Below, piece after piece: positions 49,410 through 60,200 of a stretch of DNA of 64,000 bases. The DNA comes from Torulaspora globosa. Lineage: Eukaryota > Ascomycota > Saccharomycetes > Saccharomycetales > Saccharomycetaceae. Under the pieces are notes generated by a model. The model made no database searches, was not told the origin of the DNA, and saw only the letters and a program-made list of their open reading frames with translations. A program made the position numbers and the translations under genes. The DNA is taken from contig NC_050731.1 in NCBI RefSeq assembly GCF_014133895.1, forward strand, positions 806,001 to 870,000, in the 5' to 3' direction. Numbering within the stretch: position 1 is the first letter of the stretch; every line of letters starts with the position of its first letter.

Positions 49410-50622
49410 TTACATGTAAACCATTCTCCCAACTTCGTCAAATCCAATCTTACGATCTTTCTTGTTATCACGGTTCACACAACCGTAGCGGAAGCCCACT
49501 TTTCCTACGCGAGCGTTGGTAAACTTGAAAACTGATTTCTCGTTCGACAAAAGCTCCCCGTAGACCACTTTGCGTGTCTTTGTTTTGCTAGTGTGGCCAG
49601 AAGAGTGTTCGCCCACGGTCGATAATTTATCCAGAGTGACAGCAGCCGGCTCCAGTTCCAGCGTCTTCGCCGCGTCAATCGGGCCAAAAGGCTCAGACTC
49701 GGCGATCGTTAGGAAACGCGAGGACAGCGCCTTCTGCGGCACGGGAATTTCACTCAAGTTCTCCCTGCTCTTTCTTGATTCTGGCTCAAAAACGGGGAAC
49801 ATCTTGTAAAGCGTCTCTGCCATTTGCATCAGATCTTTGTTAATGTATTTCTGTTCTCAGTGTTAGTATGAAAAACCACAGAAGCGGGTTCGAAACTCAA
49901 AGGAAGGAAACGATCTTCAGAGATTAAAATTTTCTAACCATTTGTTTTGTCTTCAAGACTAATCGAATTTATTTGGTAGTCTCATCATATGATACCCCCA
50001 ACTTGAGCTCTGTTTCATAGCTGCGTATACATACTCGTTTGGCCCATTTTTGCTCGATCTCAGCCAGTTTCAAGATCGCCTCCACTCTAGGCACTTTCAA
50101 TCCATAGTTCTGCGACACCTGCTGGGTTGTGTGGCCTTCTACCTCGATGTCGTTGTATATCCTCATCTTCAAGTCATCACTTATTATGCTGTTCGTCCGG
50201 CAATGCGAGTTGTTCGGGAAAGGCTGCAACACTCTTTTTTCCGAAATCTGCTGCAACCGCCTGTTCTCAGGCGCCTCACCGTACGTGCCATCATATTTCA
50301 GCACCACATTCTCGCCAGTGATGGGATTCTGCAAACTCTGCCCTCTCTCCAAATCCGGCTTGATGTAGTTGGGCACATGGTTCTTCGGGACTTCAAAATA
50401 CTTGTTCATCACGTATTGCCCCTTGTAGTTCTTGGGTCCCAGAAACTGTCTCATTGCAGATTTAAGGTTAGAATCATGTTTCTTTGGATCTTGTTTGCCT
50501 AACCTCTTGAAGGGATAAAAAGGATAAGCAATCCTCCTCCTGGAGATATTTCTAACCTGCTGGCATATGACAACGGCACCAGGAGCACTTCCAGGCCTAC
50601 ATCCGCCTACTGAAAGCATCAT
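49410..50622 (-). CDS. MRPS35: mitochondrial ribosomal small-subunit protein Mrps35 (spliced)
   Basis: Protein of the mitochondrial 37S subunit (Bot1 family). Two open frames, 50622-49969 and 49829-49410, look like separate genes but are two exons. Exon 1 (50035-50622) has [39 protein letters not shown] and a helix-turn-helix-like [20 protein letters not shown], ending KWAKR before a GTATGT donor. Exon 2 (49410-49850) begins [20 protein letters not shown] and includes [18 protein letters not shown] and [14 protein letters not shown]. The spliced product is 342 residues, against 345 in S. cerevisiae, and aligns throughout. As far as I recall the S. cerevisiae gene has no intron. Position matches YGR165W; MPS3 is divergent upstream. 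Confidence 0.92.
49851..50034 (-). other. 184-base spliceosomal intron in MRPS35
   Basis: GTATGT donor at 50034-50029, TACTAAC branch site at 49868-49862, CAG acceptor ending at 49851. It falls exactly between codons. Stops inside it end the first open frame, which would otherwise read into intron. Confidence 0.93.
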
Positions 50623-50999
50623 ACCCCAAGCAATTGGCCGCAGCGAGGTTCAATTTACTGTAGCCTTCTGCGATTTCAAGCTCAGTCTGCTTGCAAACTG
50701 AAAAATTTTGAGTCTCGACAGGGAATGTCCGGAATGCACCTGTCCAAATCGGACAGTCACGTGGATGCAATTGCTAGACTGGAATCCATGCTATAAGAAG
50801 CTTCATGGCCTGATTATGGTTGCCAGTCGCCTGCAATGGTGGTTCTGGGACCTGGATCTGCACCTCTTATCTATATTGCGTCTCTTTAAGGGCAGTCTGT
50901 TGAAGCGCTTTGATTAAACAACGGTTGATCGAGACACGAAACACGTAAAAGGGACGGTGAGGTTCACCGCAGTTCCCTGTTGTAAGGCTATCCGGTGAC
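50623..50999. other. divergent MRPS35/MPS3 region
   Basis: About 375 bases. It contains GTCACGTG at 50756-50763, an exact RTCACRTG (Cbf1/CDEI-type) match, and no supported gene. No AT-rich CDEII or CDEIII-like block follows, so it is not a centromere. Confidence 0.5.
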
Positions 51000-53030
51000 A
51001 TGACTGAATTGGACGGCAAGGATCGGATTTATAATAAGTCTATGAAGGCGGCGTACGCTGATCTGCTGATGGAAAAGATGGCTAGCGGCACCGGGTCGGC
51101 GGTTTACGATAACAATGAGGGTGGATGCGAGGAGGGAGAGCTGGCGATGATTCAGGATGACGAGGAGAACGATGGGGAGGACGATGATGGATATTATGGG
51201 CGTTTTAAGCGGTCGATATTAAGGGAGCGAGGCGAAGAGTTGGAAAAGACGTCGATGAGCGAGTTGGAGGAAGAAGATGACGGCTGGCTGGACGATAATA
51301 GCACGCTGGATGAGGACTACACTGATGAGGCTGATCGAAGCTTTTATGCGGATAACGGGGAGGAAGACAGTGAAGATTATGAGGAAGAGAGCGATTACCA
51401 GTACGATGGAAGATACGCCGACGAGGCGCCGTCGGCGGGGTTGATCTCCAGAAAATGGAGTTTAGTCGCTCTGGCGCTGGTGATTATGCTTATTGTGGGT
51501 CCCGCAATGAATGGGTTGCTGTTCTCGGGACAATCGAGTCTCAAACCGTCGTCTGGATCGCCGGCGATACAGAAGCAGATCAACCATTTGTACAGCGAGA
51601 TGACCACTCGGGAGCAACGGGCCAAGTCGGAGTTCGATAAGACGATTAAAGTGATAATATCTCAATTTGAAAAGAAAATCAAAGAGCTGTTGCCTGCAAA
51701 TGTGATGAAGTTGCAGAATCAACTGGAGTCATTGACTAACCGGGTCAATAATTTGTCCTTCTCCTTGTCGCAACGGGAATATGGATCAGGCCCCGTATTC
51801 TCCATTGAGAATGTGACCGAGTGGCAGCGCCGGCTGGTGCAGGACCTGGAGACGTCGCTACCGCAACAGATACCAGTGGTGATGAATAACAATACATCGA
51901 TGCTTGTTTTACCGGAGTTAAACAACTATCTGGCACAGGTAATTTCAAGCCTGGTGCAAGAAAGAGATACTATAAGAGAAGAACAGTCTTTGAAATATGA
52001 CCTGAACTGCTATGTGAAAGAGATTTTGGCTAACGAGTTCCAGTACGTTGACAAAGCATTCTTTATCTCCGAATTGAATCGAAGGATGCAGCTGAACAAG
52101 CATGAGATTTTGCAGGAAATGAACGATAAATTGGACCAGTATAAGCTTGAATCTGCAAAAAATCGGTCCCCTTCTGAGACAATACCGCAACAATATTCCA
52201 ATATCCTGCTGAAGAAACTTGTCAATAAAATTTATAACACCAATCAACATCAGTGGGAAGACGATCTTGACTATGCCACGTTCGCACAGGGAACAAAGTT
52301 GCTCAATCATTTGACGTCATCGACATGGAGTCTAGGTAATGGCGTCAATCCCGTTGAACTGCTACGGGACTCCAGAATCGGTTCCTCTACGTATTGGCAG
52401 TGTAGCGGCTCTCGAAGTTGTTCCTGGGCAGTGAGGTTCAAGGAGCCCGCATATCTTACCCGAGTCTCATACGTTCACGGCCGTTTCAATAACAACCTGC
52501 ACATGATGAACTCTGCTCCTAAGGTCATATCAGTCTACGTGAAGCTGGCGAAATCAAGTCCCAATGTGGACGTCAAGAGATTGACGGAACTTGCAAGATC
52601 GTTCAAACAAGGTCAACCGTTCAACAAGGACGGCCAACACGTTAGAATTGGCCAGTATCATTATAGTCTGACGGATAACCAAGTGAGGCAGGTTCTGCCG
52701 CTGCCCTCATGGTTCATTCAGTTGAAGCCACTTGTACGCTCGGTCGTCTTTGAGATTAACGAGAATCATGGGAATAGTCGTTTCACGTCCCTGAGGAAAT
52801 TCATAATCAACGCCGTAACTCAGGAAGACTTACGGATAATGGAGTCGAACTCCTTCCCCTTCAGATCGGACGACCCTCCAGACTATGCATTGTCTTCAAT
52901 TGACACGACAAAACTGAAAGCAGCTAAGCTTGAGCAATCACATGAAGTTCCCCAGTTAGATGATGACGCAGCTGGCCTATCAAAGGATCGTATACCTTCG
53001 TTTGGACAAGATGAGCCTGATAGCACCTAG
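51000..53030 (+). CDS. MPS3: SUN-domain nuclear envelope protein Mps3
   Basis: Inner nuclear membrane SUN protein needed for spindle pole body duplication, telomere tethering and nuclear migration. The 676-residue protein (682 in S. cerevisiae) has an acidic nucleoplasmic N-terminus of about 150 residues. One membrane span, SLVALALVIMLIVGPAMNGL, follows (about 152-172). Coiled-coil segments in the perinuclear space lead to a SUN domain at about 430-615, marked by LLRDSRIGSSTYWQCSGSRS and KVISVYVKLAK. The order MPS3, TPH3, CCT3 is that of YJL019-014. Confidence 0.95.
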   Translation: MTELDGKDRIYNKSMKAAYADLLMEKMASGTGSAVYDNNEGGCEEGELAMIQDDEENDGEDDDGYYGRFKRSILRERGEELEKTSMSELEEEDDGWLDDNSTLDEDYTDEADRSFYADNGEEDSEDYEEESDYQYDGRYADEAPSAGLISRKWSLVALALVIMLIVGPAMNGLLFSGQSSLKPSSGSPAIQKQINHLYSEMTTREQRAKSEFDKTIKVIISQFEKKIKELLPANVMKLQNQLESLTNRVNNLSFSLSQREYGSGPVFSIENVTEWQRRLVQDLETSLPQQIPVVMNNNTSMLVLPELNNYLAQVISSLVQERDTIREEQSLKYDLNCYVKEILANEFQYVDKAFFISELNRRMQLNKHEILQEMNDKLDQYKLESAKNRSPSETIPQQYSNILLKKLVNKIYNTNQHQWEDDLDYATFAQGTKLLNHLTSSTWSLGNGVNPVELLRDSRIGSSTYWQCSGSRSCSWAVRFKEPAYLTRVSYVHGRFNNNLHMMNSAPKVISVYVKLAKSSPNVDVKRLTELARSFKQGQPFNKDGQHVRIGQYHYSLTDNQVRQVLPLPSWFIQLKPLVRSVVFEINENHGNSRFTSLRKFIINAVTQEDLRIMESNSFPFRSDDPPDYALSSIDTTKLKAAKLEQSHEVPQLDDDAAGLSKDRIPSFGQDEPDST

Positions 53031-53670
53031 GTGCAGTGACGGAAAATTGATCAAAGACAAGAATGTGGCGCATCTTACATTCATTGTTCAGAATGCTCTC
53101 CTTTTCATTATGTCATTGAACAAAATTTACTAAGCCCTGTGTCATTTCTCTTTACGCAACCCTACGCTCATCTAGCCTTCAAAACCTACATCATGGCTCA
53201 TAATCCAATTCCATATTTGTAATGCGCGGGACTTCCAGAAAAGCGCACTTGGAAAAGTTTCCCCGTGAGGTAGTAGGATGGCGAAATTACCTCAATCCTT
53301 CTCGAGCTGGAGATCTGCTGGGACAAGAACGTTGGGCTTTGACTGGTATAAAGATTGGCGTGGGAGAAATACTGTCACCATTAGTTGGCTTAGCATCCTT
53401 TGTCACGCGAAAGCTCGTTAATATTTCATTGCGCAGGTGCACTTAACGAGCTAAAAAAAAAAGGTTCGTATTCACCCAATTGCTGGAGAGGTCGACGTCC
53501 CTTTTCTTATACTTTTGGACATCGGATCATCCTTCGTTAAGCAATAAATTGCTTTACATCGAGCAAAATCAATTTCACAATTTGAACGCCGAACTATATA
53601 AGGAGGGTTGCCAATTCGTCGAGAAATTTCATGTCTAGAGGAAAGCTTATCATAGTTTGGAGAAAGTTCA
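53031..53670. other. MPS3-TPH3 intergenic region
   Basis: About 640 bases. A 74-codon plus frame at 53222-53446 resembles nothing known and is not called. TATATAAG at 53595 is a possible TPH3 TATA box. An A-run lies at 53452. Confidence 0.5.
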
Positions 53671-55257
53671 ATGCGCCTTCTAACGTCTCTTAGATCATCT
53701 GTTAATATTTCTCGCCAAGGCCCGGCAAAGGTAGGTAATTCCAAGTCAATTGCTGGTGAGGACGTGGCGCTAGCATCGCCTTCGTCGGCGCCACGCACAT
53801 TCAGATCCTTGCCGCAGGATCTGTTAGATGGAATTAAGCCTTTGCTAGTGCTTCTGCAGGCCCATTCGCGTAAAACTTACTATGAATGGGCTCTCGATAC
53901 CCTAACACAAGATATATGGCAAATCACGTCGAAGGATCGTCCCACCCACTTTTATCCTGTTCGGAAGCTCTTGCTAGTGGGGACTGAAGTGATTGTTGAG
54001 GCTGAGGAGTTGGGTGCTTGTAAGGTTAGTCTCGTTGAGCAGAATGATAGGGTGCAACGTTTGGGTATTGAGGTTTCAGGACAGGTTCTTAGCCTGAACG
54101 GCGGCGAAGTGGTCTTTACCTGTACAAATCCTTCCTCTTTAAAAGATATGGAGAAACTTTGTCTACTGTCAGTTTTCGAATACTATTCCATTCTCAAATC
54201 TGTCACTGGTACCATAATCTCGGGACTTGGTATTATATTATCCGACATGCATGTGGTCCTCAGCTCGGCATTCAATTACAAGGACTGGTGCGAAATATAC
54301 TTGCAGGATCAGGGATGGCTAAAAGTATGGTGCCATATCGATAAGGTTGGCAAGAGAGGTTCAGGGAGCCAGCAGTCCGGTCGATGCCAGATCAAATTTT
54401 ATAAAGACAGAAAGCAAGCCTCCTCCAGCAACCTAGTGTGTTTCATTCCTGACTGTGAATACACGCAGGACATGTTTTTCTACAAGGACTGCAAGCAGGC
54501 GAGCCCTGACTACTCACAAATGGATCTTCAAGAGTTTCTCGAAAATTTGAACATGATCAAGATTGTTGGAAACGTGTGCTTCCCGCAGGAAGGGTTCCAG
54601 AAGAACAGATCGCGTTCGTCTTCAACCATGTCTTTTTTGAACGGCAATGAAACTTCATCCAAGCGCTCCTCAGTTGCCGCGAGCCCGAAGTCGACCAGCT
54701 CCCGCCTGAAGGCGCTGTCGCCAACAAAAGGCCAGCACCGGCGCAAAACCTCAGAGCTCAGCCTCGATTCGAATCACTCCCAGTATAAGGATCTCGAAAA
54801 CTGCATAACCGACCCCAAGGGTTTGTTGATAAGACCCTTATCTCACAATGGCGTCCACCATCTCGAGGCCATGATCAGAATGATAATCCCCATGATGGAC
54901 TGCACAAGGCTCTACGGACGTCCCTCCCTCTTCAAGAGCAATCGAAGCCACCCGGAGTCTCTAATGTTTGGTCTACCGAAGCTGCCGACCGTAGACTATT
55001 TTGCCAGAGAGGAATTGAGTTCACTGCACATGCCCGGATTTGAAGCCGGAAAATTTCCCTCCACGGATTCCAACGCTGTCGCTATGCATTACTACTCCAG
55101 ATCTTTACATGAGAAAATGACACAAGATCCCCACAGAGACCGTAAGTTGTCCTTCAGGCAACTCGCAAGCATAACAGACCACGGTAAGGAACAACTACCC
55201 GTGTTGGAGAAGCAAGAAGGGTCGTTCCTGGGCTCATTGACCTCTTTAATGGTGTAG
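53671..55257 (+). CDS. TPH3: PH-domain protein, probably Tph3
   Basis: 528-residue soluble protein with a PH-like region around residues 195-310 (DWCEIYLQDQGWLKVWCHID, then CQIKFYKDRK). A Ser-rich basic linker follows, then a conserved end with MIRMIIPMMDCTRLYGRP and MFGLPKLPTVDYFAREELSS. The match to S. cerevisiae YJL016W (TPH3, a TORC2-linked PH-domain protein, about 560 residues) is based on these features and position between MPS3 and CCT3. An upstream ATG at 53631 opens a 20-codon frame (stop 53691-53693) that overlaps the main start out of frame; it matters only if in the transcript. Confidence 0.78.
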   Translation: MRLLTSLRSSVNISRQGPAKVGNSKSIAGEDVALASPSSAPRTFRSLPQDLLDGIKPLLVLLQAHSRKTYYEWALDTLTQDIWQITSKDRPTHFYPVRKLLLVGTEVIVEAEELGACKVSLVEQNDRVQRLGIEVSGQVLSLNGGEVVFTCTNPSSLKDMEKLCLLSVFEYYSILKSVTGTIISGLGIILSDMHVVLSSAFNYKDWCEIYLQDQGWLKVWCHIDKVGKRGSGSQQSGRCQIKFYKDRKQASSSNLVCFIPDCEYTQDMFFYKDCKQASPDYSQMDLQEFLENLNMIKIVGNVCFPQEGFQKNRSRSSSTMSFLNGNETSSKRSSVAASPKSTSSRLKALSPTKGQHRRKTSELSLDSNHSQYKDLENCITDPKGLLIRPLSHNGVHHLEAMIRMIIPMMDCTRLYGRPSLFKSNRSHPESLMFGLPKLPTVDYFAREELSSLHMPGFEAGKFPSTDSNAVAMHYYSRSLHEKMTQDPHRDRKLSFRQLASITDHGKEQLPVLEKQEGSFLGSLTSLMV

Positions 55258-55421
55258 TCTTAGTTTAAATTCAAGTATTCTTATGAAGCCTCGTCACTGT
55301 ATACGGAAATGTATTACAAGCCTTAGTCGAAAACTTGTAAGGCTATCCATTGCCACCATCACTTGAATAGATGGGAATTGTGTAGGGCTCAAGAAGCTTT
55401 TAGCCATCCTAGCGGTACATC

Positions 55422-57041
55422 ATGCAAAATCCTACTCAAGCCCCTGTGGTATTTATGAATACCTCCCAGGAGAGAACGACGGGTAGACAAGCGCAAATTT
55501 CAAACATCACTGCTGCCAAGGCTGTTGCCGATGTGATCCGTACTTGTCTAGGTCCCAAAGCGATGCTAAAGATGCTTTTGGACCCAATGGGCGGATTGGT
55601 GCTGACAAACGACGGACATGCCATCTTACGTGAGATCGATGTTGCTCATCCAGCTGCAAAGTCTATGTTGGAATTATCCCGTACACAGGACGAAGAAGTC
55701 GGGGACGGTACGACTACAGTCATCATTTTGGCTGGCGAAATATTGGCTCAATGTGCTCCGTATCTCATTGAGAAGAATATCCATCCAGTGATCATCATTC
55801 AAGCTTTGAAAAAAGCGCTATCGGATGCTTTGGAAGTCATTAAACAGGTAAGCAGACCAGTAGACGTCGAGAACGACTCTGCAATGAAAAAGCTGATTGA
55901 GGCTTCTATTGGCACCAAATATGTTAGTCATTGGTCGGACAAAATGTGCGATCTTGCCTTGGCTGCCGTGAAAACAGTGCGTGTGGAATTGGGTGACGTT
56001 ACCGCTGGCGAAGCGGTGTTTGAAATCGACACTAAGAGATATGTGCGTGTTGAGAAGATTCCCGGCGGCGATGTGCTAGATTCGAGAGTCTTGAAAGGTG
56101 TGCTGTTGAACAAGGATGTGGTGCATCCTAAGATGTCTCGTTCGATACAAAACCCAAGAGTTGTCCTTCTCGACTGCCCATTAGAATACAAGAAAGGTGA
56201 GTCACAGACGAATATTGAGATCACAAATGAAGAGGATTGGAACAGAATCCTGCAGATCGAGGAAGAGCAAGTCAAGTATATGTGTGAACAGATCTTGGCG
56301 GTTAAACCTAACGTTGTGATTACTGAAAAGGGTGTCTCTGATTTGGCCCAGCATTTCTTGCTAAAGGGTGGTTGCAGCGTGCTAAGAAGAGTGAAGAAAT
56401 CTGACAATAACAGAATCGCTCGTGTTACTGGTGCAACTATTGTCAATCGCGTCGAAGACTTGAAAGAAAGTGACGTTGGTGTGCAATGTGGCTCCTTCAG
56501 AATAGAGCTAATCGGTGACGAGTATTTCACCTTTTTGGATGAGTGCCAAAACCCAAAAGCATGTACCATCATGCTTCGCGGTGGTTCCAAAGATATTCTA
56601 AATGAGATCGAACGTAACCTACAGGATGCTATGGCCGTTGCGCGTAATGTGATGCTTGCGCCATCTTTGTCTCCTGGTGGTGGTGCAACCGAGATGGCCA
56701 TTTCAGTCAAATTGGCTGAACGAGCAAAACAATTAGAAGGTATACAACAATGGCCATACCAGGCAGTGGCTGATGCCATGGAATGCATTCCACGTACTTT
56801 GATACAGAACTCTGGCGGTAACCCCATAAGGGTGCTTTCGGAGTTAAGAGCAAAGCATGCACAAGGCGCTTACACAACCGGTATCGATGGTGACACTGGC
56901 AAAGTAGTAGATATGGTCGATTACGGCATTTGGGAACCAGAAGTCATTAAGCAGCAAAGCATCAAGACTGCTATCGAAAGTGCGTGCTTACTTTTGAGAG
57001 TGGATGATATCGTCAGCGGTGTGAGGAAGCAGGAGGAATAA
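55422..57041 (+). CDS. CCT3: chaperonin CCT/TRiC gamma subunit
   Basis: One of eight subunits of the cytosolic chaperonin that folds actin and tubulin. The 539-residue protein (534 in S. cerevisiae) begins MQNPTQAPVVFMNTSQERTT and has the nucleotide-site motifs LGPKAM (43-48), LTNDG (61-65) and GDGTT (94-98). The later glycine-rich SPGGGATEM and GIDGDTGKVVDM segments are also present. All motifs are intact. The 3' end converges on the BUB1/MAD3 gene, as CCT3 and MAD3 do on the S. cerevisiae YJL track. Confidence 0.97.
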   Translation: MQNPTQAPVVFMNTSQERTTGRQAQISNITAAKAVADVIRTCLGPKAMLKMLLDPMGGLVLTNDGHAILREIDVAHPAAKSMLELSRTQDEEVGDGTTTVIILAGEILAQCAPYLIEKNIHPVIIIQALKKALSDALEVIKQVSRPVDVENDSAMKKLIEASIGTKYVSHWSDKMCDLALAAVKTVRVELGDVTAGEAVFEIDTKRYVRVEKIPGGDVLDSRVLKGVLLNKDVVHPKMSRSIQNPRVVLLDCPLEYKKGESQTNIEITNEEDWNRILQIEEEQVKYMCEQILAVKPNVVITEKGVSDLAQHFLLKGGCSVLRRVKKSDNNRIARVTGATIVNRVEDLKESDVGVQCGSFRIELIGDEYFTFLDECQNPKACTIMLRGGSKDILNEIERNLQDAMAVARNVMLAPSLSPGGGATEMAISVKLAERAKQLEGIQQWPYQAVADAMECIPRTLIQNSGGNPIRVLSELRAKHAQGAYTTGIDGDTGKVVDMVDYGIWEPEVIKQQSIKTAIESACLLLRVDDIVSGVRKQEE

Positions 57042-57213
57042 TTAATTACCGTATGTTGACTCAAAAGCCCTATCGGTCCAGCTATTCCAACTGATTTTAT
57101 GTACATTCTTGTGTTTCGCGATAGATGCTCATCGAAATTCATTATTATCCTTTCCGTATCTGTATAATAAATGCATAATGTTACACAGACGATCATAGTT
57201 TTTAACTATGTCG

Positions 57214-60200
57214 TCATCTGCTGAACCTTGTTCCTCTCCTTGCTTGAGTCAGTTCAGACTCTAAATCTCGTATGATGCACCTTAAGTTGTCGGTGTTATG
57301 AGAAGTCAAATAGGCCTCTATCTGTAGCCTACTTTCAACGAGCATCGAAGTGATTGGGAAACAATCAAACGAGTTGCTATTGATGAGAGCATCAAATATG
57401 GATGACCAAATATCTTGCTTCCAGTATCTTTTAAACGAGTTTCTTAATCTAACGCGCCCATCGGGGCCCTGTATTGTATCAATAAGTTCCCCAAACAGAA
57501 GAGAATGGATTATACCAGCCAATCCGAAATAATCTGCCTCGTAGCTCCACGGTATCCCCTTCGTCATCTCAACGCAGTCTTGCTGGTCTGTCTTCCAATT
57601 TGCTTTAAACTTGGTGCCAGGCTCAAAAAGGCTCATATTAAAAGATCTGCCGAAATCTATGAGATAGATCCCTTTTCTGTCCCAGCCTTCTGAACCATCA
57701 GCTTGGTAGGGACCTAAACTACCAGTTTCAAATCGGATCATGCAATTGTCCGGCTTGAGGTCACCATGTACTATTCCCACGCTATGGAGAGCCTCGACCA
57801 CTTTCATCAACTCAATTGTCATAAACATGCATAGAAGCTCATCAATAGGACCTTTCGATTTTTCCTTCTGGAGATTCACGAGATCAAGGATCGTACCCTG
57901 ATTAGCATAATTCAGGACAAGATAGCTCTCGTCCTGAAAGCAGTGCAACGAGCTAGCATTGATAATAGACCTCAGAACGCCATTCCCTTTGAGCTTTTTC
58001 TCCACTTGCTTCAGTATATAGAATTCCCATACACTTGCTGGCTTTTCAACTTTTAACGCCTTCAATCCGCCGGTGCTGGACTCCGCAAGATACACAGTCG
58101 CATAGCCGCCCTCACCCAGCTCCGCTCTTATGCAGTACAGATCACCAGTCTTTTTGAAGTCCACTATGGGATTTTTATTCTCTGATTTTGAAACGCGATG
58201 AATTCTTTTCAAAAGAGCACTCATTTTCAGCGGCTGATTATAACGGTAAAATGTCTCATAGTCATCTAGAGGAGGCTTAACATTGGCCAGTAATTGCGCC
58301 CTCAATTTGCTGTTCAAAGGGTCCTCAATTATATGTGCTTCTGATTTCTTATTTCCACTAGTCGTTAGTTGCGGTTGCGTTAAGAAGGGTGAGCTTCCAT
58401 CCACCTCGGAAAGATCTTTACCGCTATCTCCATTTTGTCCTTCTGAAGGCGTTTCAGATGGCTTTTCATTCCGTTCTTGTATTGGCGTCATGAAATCGTG
58501 GCGCCCAGCGCCATATATATCGCTAGCCGTCTCTGCTTCGATTGCCTCCTTGTGAGGCGACGCAACGATATTTTTTTCGGCTGCTTCAACGTACAGATTT
58601 CCGGTCTTTGTATTTCCATCAGCGTCTGTTCTCTTGACTTCTGTTAAATCCTCCAGATTTTGCCTTGTGTAATCCTGGGTAATGTTGTCCAACACAAACC
58701 TGCCAGTTGTCTCGTCTCTATCAGCAATGGCTTTAGGCTCCTGATAGTGTTGATTAAACATCGAGTATACCTCCTCCATAGCGCTTTTGGAAAAGTAAGT
58801 GATTGTCGGTGAACGTGGAGACTGTAACTGTTTTTTGATCTTCTCATGATCTGTACGGTCATCCTCTTGACCGCTCCTCAGGGGTAAAATTGAAGTAGAC
58901 GGCACAACCTGCAACTTCTCATTGTCCTCTGATTGATTAGAATGGTTTGAAGGTTCATTCTGCGAGCCATCCCTGATATGTGACACGGGAGGTTGGGAGG
59001 AAGGCAATAGGGCTTTCTTTTCTGTTAAAGGCGCTGACTTCTTCCTCTTTTTGATCATGGGTGCCTCATCTTGGGCCAGGACTGCGTCATTGTCAATTTT
59101 ATGGTACACGTTGCGTGATATTGCCAGTATTTCTTCAATGCAAAATTCCTCATTGCTCGTGGGATATATCAGGTTGAAATTGCAGTCTATCTTTTCAGGC
59201 TTTTTGCCAGCCACTTGTACCAGCTTATACACTGGTTCACTTCTTCCGAGGCTGTCTTTGAAGATTGGTAATTTTTCAGAGCTCGCTTGCCTCTGTTGAT
59301 AATCACCCTCTTGATCGATTTTCCCAAGATTCGAGCCGCTTGTTATCCGAGTTGAAGTCGCTTGATTTTCTTTGGTTCTATTAGCTCTTGAATCCAACAG
59401 GTCCCATCCGTCGTTCCGCAAAGGTGCATTGACATCGTTGGCATTCTCCTCGTCACGAAACACATCGTATTTAGCTAATCTGACATCTCGATCCAACACA
59501 GCGTTTCCGGAGGAGCCTCCCTGCATGGTCGTCAGCAGAGATGATCTTCCCCTCCCCAAGACGAGGTTACTCGATGACTCCAAAAACTGGCGGTCCGCGG
59601 GTCCACTGTTGCTGGGCTCTATGTTCATAATTCGGAGTTTCATCTCGCACTCCTCGAGCCTCTTCAAAAGCCGGTTCTGGGGCCTAGCATTTTCATCAAC
59701 GCCCATTTTAAGAATAATGTGTGCTTCCTTGAACTTTCCCGCTTCGAACAGCGACGCAGCAAAAGCTTCATAAAACAGAGCCAACTTGTTGCCTATTCGT
59801 TTTCGAAGCATGTAGATAAATATTTCTTTGCTGTCCTGGTCGGAATCTGCAGAGAAAACTTCGATGTACCACAACCACACTTTCAGTAGCCTGGGATCGT
59901 TCTTGTACGTCTCCATATCTCTGAAATACATAAGACAGCGTTCCAGAAGATCCAGCATTCCACTCTTCTTCGAGCTGCCACCTTGCGGGTAGGCATGGTT
60001 AATCCAGTTGATATATTCCATGAACAGCTCCAAAGGATCATCCAGATCTTCGAGTTCTTCCAGTAATCGTCTTTCAAACGTGAGCCTCGTACAATTCAGC
60101 TGCGACAGATCTTCATTCAAAACTTGTGAAAGCCCCTGAGCTGACCTACCGTCTCTCAATGGGAGAATATTTTCCTTTTCTTCCTCTATCTCATTGAAAT

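Noticed and set aside
50708..50917. plus-strand frame between MRPS35 and MPS3
   Set aside because: Opens with TTG, lies wholly in a divergent promoter, no recognisable family.
53222..53446. 74-codon plus-strand frame with ATG between MPS3 and TPH3
   Set aside because: No similarity recognised and no gene expected here on either ancestral track.
55928..56827. 299-codon minus-strand open frame
   Set aside because: A shadow of CCT3 on the opposite strand; it has no independent support.
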